Assembly: GCA_002432085.1 (NCBI GenBank)
Contig: DJFN01000114.1
Coordinates: 5,284-17,371 of the forward strand
DNA: 12,088 bases
Reading direction: 5' to 3'
DNA from: Flavobacteriales bacterium UBA5871
Lineage (GTDB): Bacteria > Bacteroidota > Bacteroidia > Flavobacteriales_D > Crocinitomicaceae
Shown here one piece after another: positions 7,554 to 12,088 of this stretch; within the stretch, counting starts at the first letter, position 1; every line of letters starts with the position of its first letter. The notes beneath the pieces are model-generated. The model was not told where the DNA came from and did not search any database. It saw only the letters and a program-made list of their open reading frames with translations. Made by a program: the position numbers and the translations under genes.

Positions 7554-7579
7554 TTAATCATCAACTAATTGATAATTAA
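7554..7579. repeat. AT-rich inverted repeat downstream of ribE
   Basis: TTAATCATCAA (7554-7564) and TTGATAATTAA (7569-7579) are inverted copies with one mismatch around a CTAA spacer. The mismatch is a G-U wobble on the minus strand. It lies about 50 bases after the ribE stop and upstream of the MopE-repeat gene. It could be a weak ribE terminator or a binding site for a dimeric regulator; there is no T-run. Confidence 0.4.
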
Positions 7580-7628
7580 CTATTTATTGATTTGCTAAAT
7601 CGTTTTAAGAGGGCGTATTACGAAAACG

Positions 7629-8216
7629 TTAATCTTTTCGCTGCTGCATCAAACGGGCCACGTATTTGCCAATAATGTCGAATTCGAGGTTCACGATCGA
7701 GCCCGGTTTGAGCGTGTGGAAGTTCGTGTGCTCGTGTGTGTAGGGAATGATGCAGACCGAAAACAGGCCTTCTTCCGAATCGACGACTGTCAGACTGACG
7801 CCATTCACCGTGATCGAGCCTTTTTCAACCGTCGGCTGGCCGGTCAGGTAGCGAAATGTGTATTTCCAGCTGCCGTCCTGGTCTTCGATGGAAACGCATT
7901 CGGCGGTTGTATCCACATGACCCTGCACAATGTGTCCGTCGAGGCGAGCCCCTAATTGCATGCAACGCTCGAGGTTCACTTTGGTTCCAACGGTCCATGC
8001 GCCGAGATTGGTCTTATCGAGCGTTTCCTGGATAGCCGTTACCACGTACTGATCGGCTTCAATGGCCACTACGGTCAGACAGCAGCCATTGTGGGCCACG
8101 CTCTGATCGATTTTCAGCTCATTGGTGATAACCGATTGCACGGTGAAATGGATGTTGGTGTGGTCGCGTTCGATCGCGGTCACTTCGCCCAGCGTTTCGA
8201 TGATTCCTGTGAACAT
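7629..8216 (-). CDS. ribE: Riboflavin synthase, alpha subunit
   Basis: The enzyme converts two molecules of 6,7-dimethyl-8-ribityllumazine into riboflavin and a pyrimidinedione, the last step of riboflavin synthesis. The 195-residue protein shows the two lumazine-binding domains of the family. The first begins with MFTGIIE and carries NGCCLTV at 43-49; the second carries GHIVQGHVD (94-102) and KGSITVNGVSLTVVD (132-146). The IIPYTHEHTNF segment (156-166) is a variant of the usual PHT motif. The length is slightly short of the 200-220 typical range but the fold is complete. The gene lies 29 bases after the O-antigen ligase-like gene on the same strand and has its own -7-like element. No FMN riboswitch is visible upstream; there is no room for one. 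The symbol is ribE in most bacteria (ribC in E. coli). Confidence 0.96.
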   Translation of the reverse strand: MFTGIIETLGEVTAIERDHTNIHFTVQSVITNELKIDQSVAHNGCCLTVVAIEADQYVVTAIQETLDKTNLGAWTVGTKVNLERCMQLGARLDGHIVQGHVDTTAECVSIEDQDGSWKYTFRYLTGQPTVEKGSITVNGVSLTVVDSEEGLFSVCIIPYTHEHTNFHTLKPGSIVNLEFDIIGKYVARLMQQRKD

Positions 8217-8233
8217 TGCCGTTTTGTTTGGTG

Positions 8234-8241
8234 CAAAAATA
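8234..8241 (-). promoter_or_regulatory. Bacteroidota -7 element before ribE
   Basis: The minus strand reads TATTTTTG, a full match to TAnnTTTG, ending 17 bases before the ribE ATG. It would let ribE be expressed apart from the polysaccharide genes upstream. No clear -33 TTTG was seen, so chance is possible in this A/T-rich stretch. Confidence 0.4.
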
Positions 8242-8245
8242 CGGA

Positions 8246-9706
8246 TTAAAAACGCTGCACCTGTTTAGCTTCGGAGCCAACAACACCGGACTGCAGACGG
8301 GCATCCAGCGCGATAAAGATCGCGCACATGCACCAGATCGGAACGGCTGCTTTGTCGGTGTCGAGGTAATTGTTCAGCAAACCGTGGATGAAGTAGGTAG
8401 AAAGCGCCAGGATCATTCCCATGATCAGCGTCCGGGTTTCCTTGTCGGTTGCCGGCCAGCGGTGATAGAGGTTGATTCCCTGGTAGAAAATGGCAATAAC
8501 GATCCCGATCATGAGGAGCATGCCGGGTAATCCCATTTCCGCCAGCGGACCGAGGTATTCACTGTGTGCGTTCCCGCCGTCGCCGAAGTTGGTGGAAATG
8601 ATCGTCAGGTTTTCCGGTCGCTGGAAGCGCGCGTATTCAAAAGCATACGTTCCCGGCCCGAAACCGACTAATGGTCGTTCCTCAAACATGGAAATCGCGC
8701 AGGCCCAGCGGTTGATGCGCTCCAGGTTGGAAGCGTCAGTAGTTACGTTTGTGGCACTTTGCAGACGTTCGCCGAACTCTTCCGTGGTGTGCTCGAATTT
8801 GTTGCGCTCCAGGTCCTGCTGAATGCCTTCCCAGGAATACCAGATGAAACCGACAATGAGCAATAATCCGGTGGCAAAAACGCCAAAGCTGACTCTAAAC
8901 CGCACGAGCGCCCAAACCCCCAGGGCAAGGATAACGCTCAGCCATGCCGCACGCGTGTAGGAGAAGTACAGCCCGAGCAGGCTTACGAACATAAATCCGA
9001 TCAGGATAAATTGTACCAGCGGCGCGTGTTTACGGGAAAAATACAAGGCGAAAATGAGCGGCACGATCAATGCTACCAGTGCGCCGTAAATCGTATGGTC
9101 CTTAAAGAACGGCCACATTACCCAGTGTCCTTCTTTTTCGCCGAAACGATAGGTCATGTGAACGGAAAGCGTGTACAGGATCGCCACGATCATTCCCGAA
9201 ACGAACAGCCAAAGAAACCAGCGGATCTTTTTCGGATCGTAGAACACGTTGCTGCCGTAAAACAACAGCGGAATGATGAACCAGAGTCGCGCGAGCAGGT
9301 ACTTGAACGACGCCATCGGGTATTCGCTGGTGATCGAGGTGACGAAAATCCAGATCAGGTACAGCGAAACCAGCCAGATAATCGGGCTTTTCCGCAAATA
9401 GCCGGGGAAAACGGGTGAATACAGCGATTGCAGAAGCAATAATACCATCGTCCCGAACAACAGCGGCTCGGTGGGCAAAAACAGCCCGAAACCGTCGACG
9501 TATTCTTCGATGTTGATCGAAAGCGGCGTGGCGGCTATGATGAAAAAGAAGGTGTATTCGGTATAGAAAATCGCGACATACAGCACGATCAGCGCATACG
9601 GCAACAGGTAGCCGATCCATGAATCGTTCACGATGCTGTAGGACAGGAAGCCGATGAACAGCGCCCCGAAAACCAGCAGCCAGCTATATTGCCGCAGGAA
9701 GGCCAC
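8246..9706 (-). CDS. O-antigen ligase / Wzy-family polysaccharide membrane protein
   Basis: The 486-residue product is an inner-membrane protein with about ten or more hydrophobic segments. A large periplasmic loop runs from about 291 to 395, and two further membrane segments follow it. The Wzy_C/WaaL-type signatures are present: SYTRAAWLS (249-257), PLVGFGPGTYAFEYARFQ (345-362) and GNAHSEYLGPLAEMGLPG (378-395), where H381 corresponds to the conserved histidine of the family. Such enzymes join undecaprenyl-linked glycans to lipid A core, to each other, or to proteins. The start is GTG at 9706, directly after the TAA of the wzz-like gene and in the same frame; no in-frame ATG lies before the first membrane segment. 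Pairing with a Wzz-like protein favours a role in surface polysaccharide assembly. Ligase and polymerase cannot be told apart from sequence alone. Confidence 0.88.
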   Translation of the reverse strand: MAFLRQYSWLLVFGALFIGFLSYSIVNDSWIGYLLPYALIVLYVAIFYTEYTFFFIIAATPLSINIEEYVDGFGLFLPTEPLLFGTMVLLLLQSLYSPVFPGYLRKSPIIWLVSLYLIWIFVTSITSEYPMASFKYLLARLWFIIPLLFYGSNVFYDPKKIRWFLWLFVSGMIVAILYTLSVHMTYRFGEKEGHWVMWPFFKDHTIYGALVALIVPLIFALYFSRKHAPLVQFILIGFMFVSLLGLYFSYTRAAWLSVILALGVWALVRFRVSFGVFATGLLLIVGFIWYSWEGIQQDLERNKFEHTTEEFGERLQSATNVTTDASNLERINRWACAISMFEERPLVGFGPGTYAFEYARFQRPENLTIISTNFGDGGNAHSEYLGPLAEMGLPGMLLMIGIVIAIFYQGINLYHRWPATDKETRTLIMGMILALSTYFIHGLLNNYLDTDKAAVPIWCMCAIFIALDARLQSGVVGSEAKQVQRF

Positions 9707-10702
9707 TTACGTGAGCTTTCGCAGTTCGTTGATCTTATCCCAGGCAAGCAACGCGAACACCATGAAAACAAAGGTGCCGAACGTAGACAGGAGCATGATG
9801 ATGAGTCGTTTCGGACGATCTTTCTTATCGGCCACAACGGCTTCTTCCACGACGAATTTGTGGGTAAATGCCGTGTTCGCATCGGACTCGGCCTGTTCGT
9901 AGGAAACGGTGAAATCCGAAAGCTTCATGATCTTTTCGTTGCGGATGAATTCCAGTCCGTCGAAAGTCGCACCGTATTTCAGGTTCGTATCGATGCGCGC
10001 TTTATAAGCTATGCGGTCTTCCTGGCTCTTGGCTTCCATGTAGGCGGAGAAGAGCTGAGCGCGCCCTTCGAGCGGAACGACACCTTTCGCTGCGAGTGAA
10101 TCGAGCTGTGCAAGCAAAGCCTGCTGATCGGCTTCCATCTGTTCTTTTTTACGCTTGTTGATCTCGAAAGCCGGAACCGTACGAGCGAGTACCATTTCGT
10201 TTTTCACCGTATCGATCAGGTCGACGATCTTATTGGCGATATCACGGGCCAGAACAGGATCGCGGTCGAGCACGTCGATCTGGATGGAACCGAAGCGCGT
10301 GCGCACGAACAGGATGGAATTGTTGTATTGTTTAACGAGCTTGTAAAACTTGTTCGGATCGTCAGGCGAGATCTCGTAATGCTTCATCAGGTCGAAACGC
10401 GCCACAACTTTGTCGCGGATCTTGGAAGACTGAAGGATCTGGATGAGCTGTTCTGCCTGTTCTTCCTCTCCGAAGTCCATCGCAGATGCTTTCGCATTAC
10501 GCTGTTCGGAGAAGGACACCGTACTGGTAGCTGCCGGGAAGACGATCGCCGTTGAACGGTAGATCGGTGTCATGGTGAACGCTATGATGGTGGAAACCAC
10601 AAGCGCTGCTCCCGTAACGATCAATAAAATTTTGCGTTTTCTCCAGATGGTTACCAGCAGGTTCATCCGCTGTTCTTGCATTGAAGCCTGGTTTTCTTCC
10701 AT
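9707..10702 (-). CDS. Wzz-like polysaccharide chain-length determinant protein
   Basis: The 331-residue product has the Wzz plan. A short cytoplasmic N-terminus leads to membrane segment 1 (about 25-44), which is followed by the MTPIYRSTAIVFP motif (43-55). A large periplasmic part includes a helical, coiled-coil-prone stretch at about 165-250 (KRKKEQMEADQQALLAQLDS). The polar VVADKKDRPKR segment then leads into membrane segment 2 (about 299-322), with a short cytoplasmic tail. No Walker motifs or tyrosine-rich tail are present, so it lacks the kinase domain of full Wzc-type proteins. Wzz proteins set the chain length of Wzy-made glycans or act in capsule export. The next gene, an O-antigen ligase/Wzy-family protein, starts immediately after the stop, which supports a shared operon and function. 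Confidence 0.85.
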   Translation of the reverse strand: MEENQASMQEQRMNLLVTIWRKRKILLIVTGAALVVSTIIAFTMTPIYRSTAIVFPAATSTVSFSEQRNAKASAMDFGEEEQAEQLIQILQSSKIRDKVVARFDLMKHYEISPDDPNKFYKLVKQYNNSILFVRTRFGSIQIDVLDRDPVLARDIANKIVDLIDTVKNEMVLARTVPAFEINKRKKEQMEADQQALLAQLDSLAAKGVVPLEGRAQLFSAYMEAKSQEDRIAYKARIDTNLKYGATFDGLEFIRNEKIMKLSDFTVSYEQAESDANTAFTHKFVVEEAVVADKKDRPKRLIIMLLSTFGTFVFMVFALLAWDKINELRKLT

Positions 10703-10724
10703 GTAGTTGTTCTTTTTAGAAGTG

Positions 10725-10732
10725 CGAATTTA
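10725..10732 (-). promoter_or_regulatory. Possible -7 element before the wzz-like gene
   Basis: The minus strand reads TAAATTCG, one mismatch from TAnnTTTG, ending 22 bases before the ATG at 10702. It is the only reasonable candidate close to the start, but one mismatch in an A/T-rich stretch is weak evidence. Confidence 0.25.
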
Positions 10733-10803
10733 CAGTTTGTGGTGTATAAACGCCGAAATCCTTTTAAAATTTGAACTACGAAGGCCGTAAAAAAATTTTC
10801 GTT

Positions 10804-10816
10804 TGGTTTCAAACCA
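10804..10816. other. Short perfect palindrome in divergent intergenic region
   Basis: TGGTTT and AAACCA flank a single central C. The site lies about 100 bases upstream of the wzz-like gene and about 100 bases before the candidate structured RNA on the other strand. It has the look of an operator half-site pair, but there is no other support. The rest of 10703-10911 is A/T-rich and holds no convincing gene. Confidence 0.2.
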
Positions 10817-10911
10817 GTCGCGTTATGCTTCCCCGCAAATGCACGAATTACATAGAAATTGCCAAAAAGGATTTTTTTATTCCTCAAGCTTAAAAATCAA
10901 ATCATTATTCT

Positions 10912-10919
10912 TATATTTA
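10912..10919 (+). promoter_or_regulatory. Possible -7 element of the structured RNA / 59-codon gene
   Basis: The plus strand reads TATATTTA, one mismatch from TAnnTTTG. A start a few bases later would place the 5' end at the first hairpin (10921), which makes the site plausible. No -33 TTTG is visible at the right distance. Confidence 0.3.
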
Positions 10920-10920
10920 C

Positions 10921-11106
10921 ACTTGTCAGGAACGGACTCCTGGTATCGACAAGTTGAAAACAGACTTTCGACTTTCATCTTCGCAACGGACTGCAATGAT
11001 GACCCGGTCAAAATCGAAATGTCTTTCCCCGCTTCAGGGTTAAAATTTCGATTCTCAGCTAAAAAATTTTTATTAATAACAAATCAAGTCGCGGGGTGTG
11101 ATTTGT
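10921..11106 (+). ncRNA. Candidate structured leader or small RNA, unknown family
   Basis: Five local hairpins follow each other on the plus strand. Hairpin 1 is 10921-10954: ACTTGTC pairs with GACAAGT, with an inner AGGA/TCCT stem and loop ACGGAC. Hairpin 2 is 10984-10994: GCA-ACGGAC-TGC, with the same loop. Hairpin 3 is small, 11000-11010: TGAC-CCG-GTCA. Hairpin 4 is 11012-11053: a perfect 9-bp stem AATCGAAAT/ATTTCGATT with a 24-nt loop. Hairpin 5 is 11079-11106: a perfect 8-bp stem ACAAATCA/TGATTTGT with a 12-nt loop. The loops of hairpins 4 and 5 contain CCCCGC (11027-11032) and GCGGGG (11091-11096), which could form a 6-bp loop-loop contact. The RNA ends 15 bases before the ATG of a 59-codon frame, so it may be its 5' regulatory leader, or an independent small RNA. 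It fits no riboswitch or RNA family that I recognise. Confidence 0.5.
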
Positions 11107-11121
11107 ACAATCATTTGAAAA

Positions 11122-11301
11122 ATGAACTTTTCGTTTTTTGAACGCAGTCCGGAAGACCGTATACTGTTGCATTTGATTCAATCAATGACATTAGTAGTCA
11201 ACAACTTGATTGACAAGCATTACAATTACAAAGAGATTAAATCAAATAATGAGGTTAAGATCGCAAGAAGTAAACAGGCGAAAAATAAAGAGAAAGAATA
11301 A
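11122..11301 (+). CDS. Small hypothetical protein, 59 residues
   Basis: The frame runs from ATG at 11122 to TAA at 11299-11301 and encodes 59 residues. It starts MNFSFFERSPEDRILLHLIQ, continues with a probably helical SMTLVVNNLIDKHYNYKEIK, and ends in a lysine-rich tail (ARSKQAKNKEKE). There is no signal peptide or long membrane segment, so a small soluble and possibly nucleic-acid- or protein-binding product is likely. It is richer in A/T than the flanking genes. Support for its being real: a terminator 16 bases after the stop, a structured region with a promoter-like element upstream, and isolation between two genes on the other strand. I do not recognise the family, and the frame could be fortuitous. 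Confidence 0.55.
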   Translation: MNFSFFERSPEDRILLHLIQSMTLVVNNLIDKHYNYKEIKSNNEVKIARSKQAKNKEKE

Positions 11302-11317
11302 TCCATAGAAACAAAAA

Positions 11318-11346
11318 AAAGCGGCTCCAATAATTGAAGCCGCTTT
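11318..11346. terminator. Bidirectional Rho-independent terminator
   Basis: AAAGCGGCT (11318-11326) and AGCCGCTTT (11338-11346) form a perfect 9-bp stem with an 11-nt loop. A run of A residues before it gives eight T residues on the minus strand, and T-rich sequence follows on the plus strand. It lies 17 bases after the aminopeptidase-like stop (minus) and 16 bases after the 59-codon frame (plus), so it can end both transcripts. Confidence 0.9.
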
Positions 11347-11363
11347 CTTATTTTCTTAAGTGA

Positions 11364-12088
11364 TCAATGCCCTTCTTCCGTCTCAGCCGGCACCAACGCC
11401 TTGAGATCGCGGATGATGGCTTCTGCTTCGGATTTTTTGGCGCGGGCCGCATCGGCAGCATGAGCGTTCCCAGCTTTTTTAGCCTCCGCTTCCTCCGCTT
11501 CATAACCGGCGATACGCTGAGTGAAATGTTCCGTCAGGTATTCACTGATCTGCGGAATGAACATTTGCGAATACATACCGCCATTCTCTGCCTGGTAACG
11601 GAAAACCGCAATGGATTTCTTCGCCAGCGCCAGATCTTCCTGGTTGGTTACGTAGATCGTGAACGCGTTCAGTCCGCCGATCGCGTCGAAGCCTTGCAGC
11701 TTGTTGGTCGTCAGAATGCGCTCAAAGAACGCGAATTGCTCCGGTCCGCCGTTTGCGCTGTAGATGCGTGCAACGCCAACGAGCATGCTTCCTGCCGGTT
11801 CGTTTTCCAGACCTTTGGCCAGTACCATTGCGCGGTGCGGATCGATCTTGTTCAATTCGGTCAGCGCTTTTGTCACCACCATGTAGGAACGGTCTTTCGC
11901 GATACGATCTTCGAGAATCGGCTGCAGATCAGCCACCGCAAGCTGGGAAGACAATACCGTAAGTGCCGCTGAGCGTACGCTGGAAATGGAATCTGTAACG
12001 GCCATTTTGCGCACTTCAGCCAGACCGGCAGTTTTATTGGCAACTTTCAGACGAGTGAATTTGGACAACGCCGTCTGACGGATATCCC
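11364..12088 (-). CDS. C-terminal part of probable M1-family aminopeptidase with HEAT repeats (partial)
   Basis: About 240 codons are visible and the frame stays open through the window edge, so the 5' part lies outside. The segment starts within HEAT-like helical repeats (DIRQTALSKF, then SSVRSAALTVLSS, followed by DRSYMVVTKALTELNKIDPHRA). It continues with an all-helical region (GGPEQFAFFERILTTNKLQG and FDAIGGLNAFTIYV) and ends in an alanine/glutamate-rich coiled-coil tail (about the last 45 residues). This matches the C-terminal helical domain of large Bacteroidota M1 zinc metallopeptidases, but the GxMEN and HExxH motifs would lie upstream and cannot be checked. A TTG at 12068 could start a shorter frame, but coding clearly continues before it. 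The alternative is another HEAT-repeat protein. The shared terminator at 11318-11346 ends the gene. Confidence 0.65.
   Translation of the reverse strand, partial: DIRQTALSKFTRLKVANKTAGLAEVRKMAVTDSISSVRSAALTVLSSQLAVADLQPILEDRIAKDRSYMVVTKALTELNKIDPHRAMVLAKGLENEPAGSMLVGVARIYSANGGPEQFAFFERILTTNKLQGFDAIGGLNAFTIYVTNQEDLALAKKSIAVFRYQAENGGMYSQMFIPQISEYLTEHFTQRIAGYEAEEAEAKKAGNAHAADAARAKKSEAEAIIRDLKALVPAETEEGH

Noticed and set aside
10921-11106. Assignment of the structured region as tmRNA, guanidine-II riboswitch or a CsrA-sequestering RNA.
   Set aside because: There is no tRNA-like end or tag frame for tmRNA, the loops are six bases (not an ACGR tetraloop) for guanidine-II, and only two ANGGA loops are present for a CsrA sponge.
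10803-11141. A 112-codon plus-strand frame across the intergenic region.
   Set aside because: It runs through the hairpins, overlaps the 59-codon frame, has no recognisable domain and no start-site support. It is most likely chance.
12066-12068. TTG as the start codon of the rightmost minus-strand gene.
   Set aside because: The frame continues without a stop to the window edge, and the residues before it (DIRQTA) continue the HEAT-like helix pattern, so the codon is an internal leucine.
1-12088. Search for CRISPR arrays, tRNAs, rRNAs, insertion sequences and toxin-antitoxin or phage-defence genes.
   Set aside because: No regularly spaced repeats, cloverleaf sequences, transposase or nuclease motifs were seen by eye. 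The only tandem repeats are coding repeats in the MopE-type gene.

Overview
The window reads as a chromosomal segment of a member of the Bacteroidota, probably a Flavobacteriales-type bacterium of moderate GC content. Evidence: two proteins end in type IX secretion (T9SS) type A sorting domains, one protein carries MopE-type aspartate/cysteine-rich repeats, housekeeping genes lack clear Shine-Dalgarno sites, and several start codons are preceded by the Bacteroidota -7 element TAnnTTTG. No mobile element, CRISPR array, tRNA or rRNA was recognised.

Layout. Positions 1-2049 (+) hold a tight three-gene housekeeping cluster: yicC (RNA metabolism), gmk (guanylate kinase) and nadD (NAD synthesis), with 1-nt spacing and then a 10-nt overlap. 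They converge on a minus-strand surface cluster (2180-7468): a secreted protein with a DUF1566/Lcl-like C-terminal domain, a small T9SS-sorted protein just upstream of it, a 78-residue membrane protein with a CSQC motif, and a 972-residue T9SS-exported protein with seven MopE-like repeats. Two strong minus-strand terminators (2121-2156 and 4496-4531) close these units.

Positions 7629-10702 (-) carry, in transcription order, a Wzz-like chain-length protein, an O-antigen ligase/polymerase-family membrane protein whose GTG start directly follows the wzz stop codon in the same frame, and riboflavin synthase (ribE). The first two should act together in surface polysaccharide assembly. The right edge (11364-12088, -) is the 3' end of a large gene, most likely an M1-family aminopeptidase with C-terminal HEAT repeats.

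The most unusual part is the divergent intergenic region 10703-11363. On the + strand it appears to contain a promoter-like element, a highly structured RNA of about 190 nt (two hairpins with the same ACGGAC loop, then two longer hairpins whose loops carry complementary CCCCGC and GCGGGG), a 59-codon open reading frame at 11122-11301, and a terminator shared with the aminopeptidase gene. I cannot assign it to a known RNA family. It is the best candidate here for an undescribed regulatory element. A second gene-free stretch (3751-4197) is also dense in hairpins.
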